Assembly: GCA_026395435.1 (NCBI GenBank)
Contig: JAPLYT010000001.1
Coordinates: 1-38,617 of the forward strand
Reading direction: 5' to 3'
DNA length: 38,617 bases
Origin: Candidatus Saccharimonadota bacterium
GTDB lineage: Bacteria > Patescibacteriota > Saccharimonadia > Saccharimonadales > AWTP1-31
This document shows, piece by piece, positions 1 to 8,046 of the stretch. Both the position numbers and the translations under genes were made by a program. The notes under the pieces were generated by a model. The model was given only the letters and a program-made list of their open reading frames with translations, did no database searches and had not been told where the DNA came from. Positions within the stretch are counted from its first letter, which is position 1; each line of letters starts with the position of its first letter.

Positions 1-1013
1 GCCTTTGCGGGTGCAGCTTGAGGAGCAGGCACCGGAGGTGAAACTGCTACAGGATTTTGAGCGAATATATACTCAAGTAATACTATTTCGAGTAAACGAT
101 CTGGCTGAGGACTGCCAGCTACTTCAAGTAATGATCGAAGCAGTTGCGCTGTTTGCGCAGACTGCATGGTCGTGTCCTCGAGAATCAGACGACGAATTTT
201 TTGACCAAGTTGCTTAGCGACATTGGCGGATTGTAGTCCGGTAGCTTGAAGTTCTGCTAGTGAATCAAATAATTCTTTAGCAGTACCTTCGGTAATAATT
301 AATACGATAGAATCTAGAGCCGCAGCTGGCGTGATGCCAAGCAATTGCTGCACTTGCAGTTCTGTAATGTGGTCAGAGATGCTTCGGGCTTGGTCAAGTA
401 AACTAATGCTGTCACGAAAACTTCCATCTCCATGTTCAGCAATGAGCGTCAGTGCAGACTCATCAACTTTTAATTTTTCAGATTTGGTAATCATCTGTAG
501 TTGCCCGACGAGAGTCGGAATTTCGATAGGTTTGAAGGTGAAGTGCTGCGTCCGGCTGACGATAGTTTCTGGTAGCTTATGTGCTTCGGTGGTGGCGAGG
601 ATAAAAATAGCATGCTCTGGCGGTTCCTCGAGCGTTTTAAGGAGCGCATTGAACGCTTCACGCGTAAGCATGTGAACTTCATCGATTATGTACACTTTAT
701 ACTTGGCCATTGATGGCAAGATGTGGACTTTATCTCGTAGGTCTCGGATCTCGTCGATTCGTCGGTTACTGGCAGCATCGATCTCAATGATATCCAGATG
801 AGACTGCTGTTCATCATAGGGGATGTCATTTACTTCGTAGGCCAAGATTCGGGCCACGCTGGTTTTACCGACACCACGGGGGCCGGTCAGGAGATACGCG
901 TGACTAATCTTGCTATTCTTTATAGCATTCTTGAGCGTCTCGGTGATGTGCTCTTGCCCGATTATCTCATCAAGTTTCTTCGGCCGATATTTTCGGTATA
1001 ATGCTTGCCCCAT
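1..1013 (-). CDS. dnaX: DNA polymerase III subunit gamma/tau, 3'-truncated by window edge
   Basis: Minus-strand reading frame from ATG at 1013 open to the window edge: MGQALYRKYRPKKLDEIIGQEHITETLKNAIKNSKISHAYLLTGPRGVGKTSVARIL...IIEIDAASNRRIDEIRDLRDKV...VYIIDEVHMLTREAFNALLKTLEEPP. Walker A and DEVHML motifs. Not in the ORF track because it runs off the edge. Confidence 0.95.
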   Translation of the reverse strand, partial: MGQALYRKYRPKKLDEIIGQEHITETLKNAIKNSKISHAYLLTGPRGVGKTSVARILAYEVNDIPYDEQQSHLDIIEIDAASNRRIDEIRDLRDKVHILPSMAKYKVYIIDEVHMLTREAFNALLKTLEEPPEHAIFILATTEAHKLPETIVSRTQHFTFKPIEIPTLVGQLQMITKSEKLKVDESALTLIAEHGDGSFRDSISLLDQARSISDHITELQVQQLLGITPAAALDSIVLIITEGTAKELFDSLAELQATGLQSANVAKQLGQKIRRLILEDTTMQSAQTAQLLRSLLEVAGSPQPDRLLEIVLLEYIFAQNPVAVSPPVPAPQAAPAK

Positions 1014-1216
1014 AACAAATACATGCGTAAAAAGCGTTTGGCTTTTGACTCCTCCTGTCGTTGTCTTAGTATACCGCTTTATGAGGCACGACGGCACACA
1101 TATATGTAGTAGTTTTTATATCTGCCGTATGAGTTGCCCCGCAACGAACTTTAGGGGGATAGGCCCAACAAAATGTATTTCATTTTGCTGGCGCCGTAAG
1201 GGGGCGAGCCCCTTGT

Positions 1217-1726
1217 CTATAGTGCTGCTTCGAGTGCTGCCCATTCGGCGTTCACATCTTCTTCTGGAACGTTGACGCTGACTTGGTCACCTGGTTTTGC
1301 TTTGAAGTACGTTACGCTTGCAAGTAGTACTTGGTATGAATGGTCGCCAACGACCACGAAGTAGTGCCCTTCTCGAAGTTCGAGTGAACCAACGAGTTGT
1401 TTGCGGGCTATTGGGCCAATTTGCTTGTATAAAAATGTTCCGTCATCGGCAATGGTAAGCTTGAGGATATCACCCTGCACCAGTTTTGATTTGCTGGCAT
1501 AGTTGGCCGGTACTGGATATGTCTTGCCGTCGGATCCAACCATGTTCTGTCCATCAAAAACACCTTCGATAACTTTACCGAGGTTGTCGTCTTTGGTGCT
1601 GGTAAGGACCATTGGGTCGTCACCAACAAGACTAATTAATAATTCTTTGGCTGCCGCCAAACTAGTTTCAGCCTCTGAAATCAGGCTCCGCATTCTTTTT
1701 ATTTGTTTCTCTGGTACATCCGCCAT
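1217..1726 (-). CDS. conserved hypothetical protein, 169 aa
   Basis: ORF track; N-terminal helical segment then beta-rich domain (GKVIEGVFDGQNMVGSDGKTYPVPANYASKSKLVQGDILKL). Confidence 0.75.
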   Translation of the reverse strand: MADVPEKQIKRMRSLISEAETSLAAAKELLISLVGDDPMVLTSTKDDNLGKVIEGVFDGQNMVGSDGKTYPVPANYASKSKLVQGDILKLTIADDGTFLYKQIGPIARKQLVGSLELREGHYFVVVGDHSYQVLLASVTYFKAKPGDQVSVNVPEEDVNAEWAALEAAL

Positions 1727-1887
1727 TTTTGTCTCGCTTTGTTTCTCAATTTCCTTTTTTTGTCCACAGTGCTCTCAACACTTAGCCTAAACGTAGCACG
1801 TCATACCACGCCGTGTCAAAGTTTCAAGCATTTTCCTGTGGATAACTAACTTGTGTATATCTATGATTCGTAAAAATAATGAATACT

Positions 1888-2499
1888 CTAGCTTGGATGA
1901 ATTTCGGTAGGCTGAGTGGGCGTATGTAGACTTATGATCGTATCTATAGTCTCGTTTACGTTTTGTACATGAGCAAGAACAGCGTCGGGGTCGGTGTGAT
2001 CTATTTGAGGTACGGTTCTACTCCCATCCCCTATAATGCGGAAGTGATGCTTTAAGCTCTGCTCGACACCATCCCCTTCCTTTTTATATGGCCGAATAGC
2101 ATGGTGTTCAATCACATCTTTTTGCAGAGTTGTAGTAACGGTAATGAAGTTGATCCGATTTGTTGGACTTACAATAGGTTCCCCTTGTCTTATGAATCCG
2201 AATAGACCTCGAGTAGTTGGTCCAGGCTGGCTTTCTGTATCGTATGTTATCCATACAGATGTCTTTGCTTCAGATGATCCTTCTCCTTCAATAATAGTAA
2301 ACTCACTGTATTGCCCAACGCCATCCCGTTCTACGCCTACTGCATCAAACAATGTTGTAATTTTAGCTATCATGCCTTCTTCTAGCGCTAGCGCCAGTCG
2401 ATATTTCTCTATTCGCTCGTTTTCTGCCTGCATAGCCGCTTCTTGAGTCACTTGGCGTTCGTGCAGTAATCTCTCGATAGTCTCTGGATTCATAAACAA
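1888..2499 (-). CDS. hypothetical protein, 203 aa
   Basis: ORF track; upstream GGAAGAGGTATTG before ATG on minus strand. Confidence 0.65.
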   Translation of the reverse strand: MFMNPETIERLLHERQVTQEAAMQAENERIEKYRLALALEEGMIAKITTLFDAVGVERDGVGQYSEFTIIEGEGSSEAKTSVWITYDTESQPGPTTRGLFGFIRQGEPIVSPTNRINFITVTTTLQKDVIEHHAIRPYKKEGDGVEQSLKHHFRIIGDGSRTVPQIDHTDPDAVLAHVQNVNETIDTIISLHTPTQPTEIHPS

Positions 2500-2626
2500 T
2501 ACCTCTTCCTAAATTAAAACTTTATAATAATAATGACGACACGTCAATTATTTACTTTGTAGATCCGAGCTTTTTGTTAAATCCTGACTTTACCGAGGCA
2601 GATACACAGACGATATCCTAGGAATG

Positions 2627-3754
2627 CTACATCGTTACAGAATGGTTGTTAGCAGATGCGGCGTTCTTTTCTAAATCATCAGCGTAGTCAAACCAATATC
2701 CACCGTCCTCACGGGGAGCAACGGCATCTAAAAATGCTGCACCTGTGGTTGCATATATAAGTGCTTCCCCGGCTTTTATCGGGTCATCCAAGTACTCTTT
2801 GCTCGTGCGTATATATTGAGTGATTCTGCCCAATGCGATTCCGATACCACCTTCCCTGAGATCAATTTCAGGTAAAAATAGTTCATCATCGTTGATTCTT
2901 TGGAACCCATCAGTGTGCACTGCTTGTTTTCTCCTAAAGTCATACCACGATTTTAGAGATCTGAACGTTCCTTCTTTTTCTACCCAAAGATCGTCGACTA
3001 AACGAATCTTAAATGCTTCTATCTTTTTAATTTCGGCAGTTCTTTCATCTGAATCACTACCACGGAAAGTGTTCCACTGAGCTTCATTCAACATTTCTGT
3101 CAATGATTCCCTGAGACTTTCTTCGCTGAACATAATTTTCTCTGAGGTTTCAATATCACGACCCACTTCCTGTAATTGTGATCTTGAATATGAAACAAAT
3201 TTATTGGGGCCAAAGCCATGCTTTTCTCTTAATTTATCGTCATACTCAACCGTATCGCCAAATGTAATGAGTGTATCGACATTATCGTGTACTCTCTGAG
3301 GTGCTAAGTCAGGATGTTTACTTCTTAATTTATCCCTAAGTGCCGACCTGCCTGCAACGAGACCCATGGTTTTTAATCCTGAATAGATTAAAGCGATAGA
3401 TCCAAGTAGGTTGAACCCTGAGCCTGCGCTATTTTCCAACACTCGTTCATCGTTTAAGGAATCGATTGTCTTAGCGGTTTTAACTAATTGTGGATCGGCG
3501 TTTTTTGGCAGATCTCCTGATTCTAAAAACGTTCTAATTTTGTCATTATCCGTGGCTGACAGATCGCCTCGTATCGTATCGATTTGAGCTGAAAGCTGAT
3601 CGGCATGTGGCTGATGGCTTGTGTCTAAATACGAACCGACAAGAAAACTCCCTATACTGAGTACTCCTGCAGCGACGGGCTTCCAGATTTCTCGAAGAAG
3701 CGATTGATCGAGCTGTGCCATTGATTGATCTAAACCGGGTGTATTTTCCGCCAC
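2627..3754 (-). CDS. hypothetical protein, 375 aa, with predicted hydrophobic segments
   Basis: Long ORF; hydrophobic stretches PVAAGVLSIGSFLVGSYL and GFNLLGSIALIYSGLKTMGLVAG. Confidence 0.75.
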   Translation of the reverse strand: MAENTPGLDQSMAQLDQSLLREIWKPVAAGVLSIGSFLVGSYLDTSHQPHADQLSAQIDTIRGDLSATDNDKIRTFLESGDLPKNADPQLVKTAKTIDSLNDERVLENSAGSGFNLLGSIALIYSGLKTMGLVAGRSALRDKLRSKHPDLAPQRVHDNVDTLITFGDTVEYDDKLREKHGFGPNKFVSYSRSQLQEVGRDIETSEKIMFSEESLRESLTEMLNEAQWNTFRGSDSDERTAEIKKIEAFKIRLVDDLWVEKEGTFRSLKSWYDFRRKQAVHTDGFQRINDDELFLPEIDLREGGIGIALGRITQYIRTSKEYLDDPIKAGEALIYATTGAAFLDAVAPREDGGYWFDYADDLEKNAASANNHSVTM

Positions 3755-3879
3755 ACTAACTCCTGTTCTAAATAGTTTCTAGCTACACTTATACACTTAT
3801 TATGTGAAAATACAAATAGTGCCATGATAGAAACCGTACTTTTTATGTAAGAAAATATGTAATGATCACGGCATACTAT

Positions 3880-4710
3880 TTATTTTTCGTTGCCGGCGAG
3901 GAGTGGGTGTTTGTAGATCGATCCGGGCATAAGTAAGGCACCAATTGGCTTCCATTGTGCATCTACTCCCTCTCGCATTCTTCCGGAAAATGTGTGTCGA
4001 AGCATTTGTAAAAAGATACCAACCTCGTTGTCACCGATAGTGACATCTTTCAGGAGTACATCAGAATCCATGAGATGATTTTTGTATATTATCTCATCTA
4101 GTGTTGAACTTATAGCTTTTACGATATCTGCTTGCGTAAAATATTGCAGACCATCGAATGATAGTGCCTCTCGAACAAGATCGGCGGCTGAAAGAGCGTA
4201 TCCACTTTTAAGAGCGCTGTATTCGAGTGCTCTAAAGTCAAGAGCTCTTCTTCTGCTCCTGTATTCTTCTTGATCGTTAAGCTGCTCAATGGCTCTAGCC
4301 TCTTCTCTTAGGCCCACGACAAGACTTTCTGCTCTTTCCTTGCTATCATCTACTTTCCAAGTTTCTCTAACGGCGAGAAAATGTTGCGTGTCGAGTTGTG
4401 CAAACGGGCCATGCTCGGCCCTATAACGTTGTTCGTACTTATCGGTTAGTCTCTGTCTGAATGTTACGATATGGCCTTGGTGGCTAATTACAATTTCTGG
4501 ATCTCTAAGTTCTTCCGAATCAATGGAGAGAAAATCGCACACAGCTTCAACGCTAGGCCCGACAATCTCAAGCTCCATTAATTGAGAACCGAGATTGCCC
4601 CAGCTCATGGGTATGACGCCATTACCTTCTGTCATGGCGATAAAAGCTGGATCGTGCTCAACTGCTTCAGATATGCCACGCGTCAATGATCTTAAAGGGT
4701 CTCTACCCAT
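3880..4710 (-). CDS. hypothetical protein, 276 aa
   Basis: Long ORF; AAGGAGTAGTA upstream of ATG on minus strand. Confidence 0.75.
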   Translation of the reverse strand: MGRDPLRSLTRGISEAVEHDPAFIAMTEGNGVIPMSWGNLGSQLMELEIVGPSVEAVCDFLSIDSEELRDPEIVISHQGHIVTFRQRLTDKYEQRYRAEHGPFAQLDTQHFLAVRETWKVDDSKERAESLVVGLREEARAIEQLNDQEEYRSRRRALDFRALEYSALKSGYALSAADLVREALSFDGLQYFTQADIVKAISSTLDEIIYKNHLMDSDVLLKDVTIGDNEVGIFLQMLRHTFSGRMREGVDAQWKPIGALLMPGSIYKHPLLAGNEK

Positions 4711-4766
4711 TACTACTCCTTAGTTTAATTATGATTATATAATGTAAGATAATTCTGAGCAAAAAG

Positions 4767-4812
4767 ATTGTTAGATATACCTAAAAGAGACCTGTTTCCA
4801 GGTCTCTTTTAA
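4767..4812. repeat. direct repeat copy 1 (terminator plus flanking sequence)
   Basis: ATTGTTAGATATACCTAAAAGAGACCTGTTTCCAGGTCTCTTTTA closely matches 6258-6304. Confidence 0.75.
4783..4810 (-). terminator. intrinsic terminator downstream of the 2H phosphoesterase-like gene
   Basis: Minus strand AAAAGAGACCTG-GAAA-CAGGTCTCTTTT: 12-bp arms, GAAA loop, U-run. Confidence 0.8.
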
Positions 4813-4857
4813 GCTACATTACCGAAAACAACTTCAAATCTAAGTGCACTTTAGCTT

Positions 4858-5385
4858 CTAATCCCCAAGAGTTAGGCGTTCTAGGTCAACTACTTTTTTA
4901 CCATCGTATTCGACTATGTAGAGTTCATTAATTCTGCCAGTAATGATTTTGTTTCCATCATTTATATCACCTACGAGTCGTTCAATTTCAGAACGATCAT
5001 TGTTTGTTCCGAGACCAACGTGCGGGATGAACGGGATGTCGTGTCTCAGTTCACTTGAAAGTATGCCGGTATATAGTACGTCATGAAGTTTGTTGATCAC
5101 ATCGAAACCCTGAGATGGAATTAAAAAAGCATGAAAGAATTTTTTTGAGTCGTCTTCAACTAATTTTGCTGAATCGAGTGTAATGTTAAATGCGCCGGTT
5201 CCTTGAATTTTAGTCTTAATATGTCTCGAAAAAGTATCCAGATCCAGTTTTTCCGTTGCAAAAACAATAGTAAAGTGTGGCTCAACCACACCGTAGTATC
5301 TTTTATCTTCTTTACTACGGATAGCTTGAATCCAGTCGTAATCTGGTTTACTGAGTGTTGGATATGCTAGCACAAGGTAAGACAT
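4858..5385 (-). CDS. 2H phosphoesterase / 2'-5' RNA ligase-like protein
   Basis: Two spaced H-x-x-x motifs typical of the 2H fold: PHFTIVF and PHVGLG, about 80-100 residues apart in a 175-aa protein. Confidence 0.7.
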   Translation of the reverse strand: MSYLVLAYPTLSKPDYDWIQAIRSKEDKRYYGVVEPHFTIVFATEKLDLDTFSRHIKTKIQGTGAFNITLDSAKLVEDDSKKFFHAFLIPSQGFDVINKLHDVLYTGILSSELRHDIPFIPHVGLGTNNDRSEIERLVGDINDGNKIITGRINELYIVEYDGKKVVDLERLTLGD

Positions 5386-5394
5386 AACAATAGT

Positions 5395-6045
5395 TTACCA
5401 TTCTCTCGATCTATACACGTGAGACTGTTGCTGGTCTTTGATATGTGTATGCCAGTTCTGCATAAAAACATTTAGTGCATTCAAAACACCGACTCCTATA
5501 CCATGGCTCATTACTTTTGCCAGACCACGCTTACCTTCTTGTTCGAATCCGTAATTAGCTTGAGCTATAAGTTCTTCTAGAGCAGTAAGACTTAGATTAT
5601 CAACGGCTTTATAGACTTTTGATGGTAAACATTCCTCATCTAAAAAGGTCGCTGGTAGATCTAGGAATAACTCGGGTACATGTTCAAACTCGGTACTTCC
5701 TTTAACGCGGTCCAAGTGTTTCGAGCGTTGTAATGTAAATAATTTTCGGCAGATAATTCCTGCCCATACTGAACTCCCGACTCCACATTCAACGAGCCGT
5801 TGTTGAAATTCGGTCTTCGATATGACAACTTGCATCTTCTCTGTTTCCGCTTGACTCGTAAAAGCAATATTACCAACTGTCTGAGCCTGGTCGATGGTAA
5901 TAGAGCCAATAGGTGTTTCACCTTCGTTGGGTATCGGAAAGTCTTCTTCACCACGCCAAGACTCCCATGTTTGGGCACTCATTGCGGTACCAATGCCAGT
6001 AGCACATTCCATATCCCAGTAATTAAATCGAGTATCTATACTCAT
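5395..6045 (-). CDS. hypothetical protein, 216 aa, downstream of structured leader A
   Basis: ORF; GAAAGGATACTATAATG gives an RBS just before ATG at 6045. Confidence 0.75.
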   Translation of the reverse strand: MSIDTRFNYWDMECATGIGTAMSAQTWESWRGEEDFPIPNEGETPIGSITIDQAQTVGNIAFTSQAETEKMQVVISKTEFQQRLVECGVGSSVWAGIICRKLFTLQRSKHLDRVKGSTEFEHVPELFLDLPATFLDEECLPSKVYKAVDNLSLTALEELIAQANYGFEQEGKRGLAKVMSHGIGVGVLNALNVFMQNWHTHIKDQQQSHVYRSREW

Positions 6046-6192
6046 TATAGTATCCTTTCAAATTAAAAAATCAGTCGGTGAAGCCTGATCATAGGACTGT
6101 GCTGAAGCATTATTTGCTCAGGCTTCAACGATATTGAAGCACAGTCCATGTAGACTGAGGAGTAGCTGCAACTGGTTGAAAACTGAAATCAT
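6046..6192 (-). promoter_or_regulatory. structured 5' leader A (candidate riboswitch-like transcription attenuator)
   Basis: Homologous to 9954-10112. Core 6065-6160 on minus strand: CUCAGUCUACAUGGACUGUGCUUCAAUAUCGUUGAAGCCUGAGCAAAUAAUGCUUCAGCACAGUCCUAUGAUCAGGCUUCACCGACUGAUUUUUU. P1 10 bp, two inner hairpins, terminator-like hairpin with U6. Confidence 0.7.
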
Positions 6193-6199
6193 AAATAAC

Positions 6200-6227
6200 A
6201 TTATAACACCAGAACATAGATTGTCAA
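6200..6227 (-). promoter_or_regulatory. sigma70-type promoter for leader A
   Basis: Minus strand TTGACA (6227-6222), 16-nt spacer, TATAAT (6205-6200): both consensus hexamers. Confidence 0.8.
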
Positions 6228-6257
6228 ATATGGTCACCACATTGTTGTATATGAAAT

Positions 6258-6304
6258 ATTGTTAGGCATACATAAAAAGAGACCTGTTTCCAGGTCTCTT
6301 TTAG
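6258..6304. repeat. direct repeat copy 2 (rplL terminator plus flanking sequence)
   Basis: ATTGTTAGGCATACATAAAAAGAGACCTGTTTCCAGGTCTCTTTTA, compare 4767-4812. Confidence 0.75.
6275..6302 (-). terminator. intrinsic terminator after rplL
   Basis: AAAGAGACCTG-GAAA-CAGGTCTCTTTTT on minus strand, about 20 nt after the rplL stop. Confidence 0.85.
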
Positions 6305-6323
6305 TTTTGTAGTAATGTCTAAA

Positions 6324-6698
6324 TTAGACGAGTTCTACAGTTGCGCCAGCGGCTTCGAGAGTTTTCTTAGCTGCTTCTGCGTCTTCTTTTTTAGCTTTTT
6401 CGAGGACAGTTTTTGGAGCACCGTCTACGATTGCTTTTGCTTCACCAAGACCGAGGCCAGTGATTTCTTTTACAGCTTTGATAGCTGCAACTTTTTGTGC
6501 ACCAGCGTCCTTAAGAACGACATCATATTCGCTCTTTTCGTCTGCTGCTGGAGCTGCGTCTGCTGCAGGTCCTGCGACTGCAACTGCTGCTGCAGCTGGT
6601 TCAATGCCGTATTCGTCTTTGAGAATCCCAGCGAGTTCGTTTACTTCTAGTACAGTTAGCCCAACGAGCTGTTCTGCAAATTTCTTTAGATCTGCCAT
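6324..6698 (-). CDS. rplL: 50S ribosomal protein L7/L12
   Basis: [38 protein letters not shown]...[66 protein letters not shown]. Start set at internal ATG 6698 with SD GAAAGGA; the ORF track start at 6758 is too long. Confidence 0.97.
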   Translation of the reverse strand: MADLKKFAEQLVGLTVLEVNELAGILKDEYGIEPAAAAVAVAGPAADAAPAADEKSEYDVVLKDAGAQKVAAIKAVKEITGLGLGEAKAIVDGAPKTVLEKAKKEDAEAAKKTLEAAGATVELV

Positions 6699-6717
6699 GT
6701 GATTAGTCCTTTCGGGA

Positions 6718-7242
6718 TTAGTTTGCTGCCTTAAGCTCAATTGCTTGAAGGAGACCATGTAGGTTACCAGTAAGACCGCTCATGACACCATTAACTGGTG
6801 AGTTGAGGGTATTGATGATACCTGCGATTAATTGATTCTTGCTTGGCAAGCTTGCGAGTGCGGTGACGTCTGCTGCGCTCATGAATGTTCCATCTGAGCT
6901 GATAGCTCCAACGAATTGTATCGTTGGGTTTGTCTTTGCAAACACGGCAAGTGCTTTAGCGGGAGCGACTTCGTCGGTATCGTTGAAAGCGTAGATTAAT
7001 TGACCTTTAAGTGCGCTGACATCAGCGTCTTTGAGGGTTTCGTTACTCTGCACTGCTTTGATAACGAGTCGGTTCTTTGCGACCTTGACCACGGTTCCGT
7101 CTGCTTTAGCATCGCGGCGAAGTTGCTGTAATGCTTTTACAGTGGTTCCTTGGTAGGCTGCAACAACGGTCATCTTCGAACTTCCAAGCAAGCTTGTTAC
7201 TTCGTCAACGACTTGTTGTTTACTGTCTTTGGTTAGTGCCAT
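6718..7242 (-). CDS. rplJ: 50S ribosomal protein L10
   Basis: [63 protein letters not shown]; adjacent to rplL. Confidence 0.95.
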   Translation of the reverse strand: MALTKDSKQQVVDEVTSLLGSSKMTVVAAYQGTTVKALQQLRRDAKADGTVVKVAKNRLVIKAVQSNETLKDADVSALKGQLIYAFNDTDEVAPAKALAVFAKTNPTIQFVGAISSDGTFMSAADVTALASLPSKNQLIAGIINTLNSPVNGVMSGLTGNLHGLLQAIELKAAN

Positions 7243-7299
7243 ATAAAATTACCCCTTGGTTATTAGTCAGATCGACCATCCTGACACGTTACCGCCTTA

Positions 7300-7435
7300 A
7301 ACAAAAATGTCCCTGGTGAAACCAGAGACAGATGTTCAAAGCTGAAATAAATTACGTATGTAAGTCATTTCTACCTCGGTAGCGTATTAAGCTATTGCTA
7401 GCTGCTACTGTCTTTGGTAACGATAGCTCCATTTT
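7300..7435 (-). promoter_or_regulatory. L10-type ribosomal protein leader with attenuator hairpin
   Basis: Minus strand CGTTACCAAAGACAGTAGCAGC...GCTTAATACGCTACCGAGGTAGAAATG matches the known L10-leader core pattern (AAAGACAGUAG ... CUUAAU..CUACCGAGG). It is followed by TGTCTCTGGT-TTC-ACCAGGGACATTTTTGTTT. Confidence 0.85.
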
Positions 7436-7455
7436 ACCCCTGTTGAGGGAAATTG

Positions 7456-7800
7456 TCAAACAGATGTTGGGGGTGTAAATATCTCAAGAGTTGCAAGATT
7501 TTGTTCGCCTATTGCTATTACGCCGACAGAACTGCTTACTGTTCCATGTTGTCCATTTAATATCTGGACAATGGTGCTGTCATCATCAAGAGGGCCGTGC
7601 AATGGCCGAACATAGCGCATTGTCTGAAGGCCACCCGAAGTGCTGCTTACGGGAGTCCATGGTCTCATTTCTACATCAGGCTCTGAACTACCCTTAAGAC
7701 TAATTCTCCCTATACGATACGTTTCCGATGGCCATACTTGCCTGAGGGCAACTACTTCTTCTACGCTGTAACCGGTGGATTGTGGATTTTCTGCAGTCAT
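7456..7800 (-). CDS. hypothetical protein, ~114 aa
   Basis: ORF; start taken as MTAENPQSTGYSVEEVVALRQ at 7800 (alternative start 7830 overlaps the upstream ORF). Confidence 0.6.
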   Translation of the reverse strand: MTAENPQSTGYSVEEVVALRQVWPSETYRIGRISLKGSSEPDVEMRPWTPVSSTSGGLQTMRYVRPLHGPLDDDSTIVQILNGQHGTVSSSVGVIAIGEQNLATLEIFTPPTSV

Positions 7801-7807
7801 GATATTT

Positions 7808-7999
7808 TTATAAACTACGCCATTCACCATCTTGTATCATTTTGGCTCTTTTGGTGGCGGCTTCTAGAGCTGTGGCACTAAATGGTAGCGATTCGTGTTC
7901 CACGACTGACTGTTCAATATCAGGGTCACCACCCTGCCTGTAATAGTCTAAATCGGCTTGAGACATCCATAATGGGGATTCAGTAGGATCTGATTTCAT
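7808..7999 (-). CDS. small hypothetical protein, 63 aa
   Basis: ORF directly upstream of and nearly contiguous with the 7456-7800 ORF, same strand. Confidence 0.5.
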   Translation of the reverse strand: MKSDPTESPLWMSQADLDYYRQGGDPDIEQSVVEHESLPFSATALEAATKRAKMIQDGEWRSL

Positions 8000-8046
8000 T
8001 TATTTATAATACCATGTATTTCAGAATAAACAAATACCTGAGCTTG

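Noticed and set aside
331-675. Plus-strand ORFs in 1-1275 and many other antisense ORFs in the track
   Set aside because: They are antisense to well-supported genes (dnaX and others) and have no family resemblance or RBS.
1014-1216. Possible SRP (4.5S) RNA next to dnaX
   Set aside because: The diagnostic GGAAGGAAGCAG-type core is absent in either orientation.
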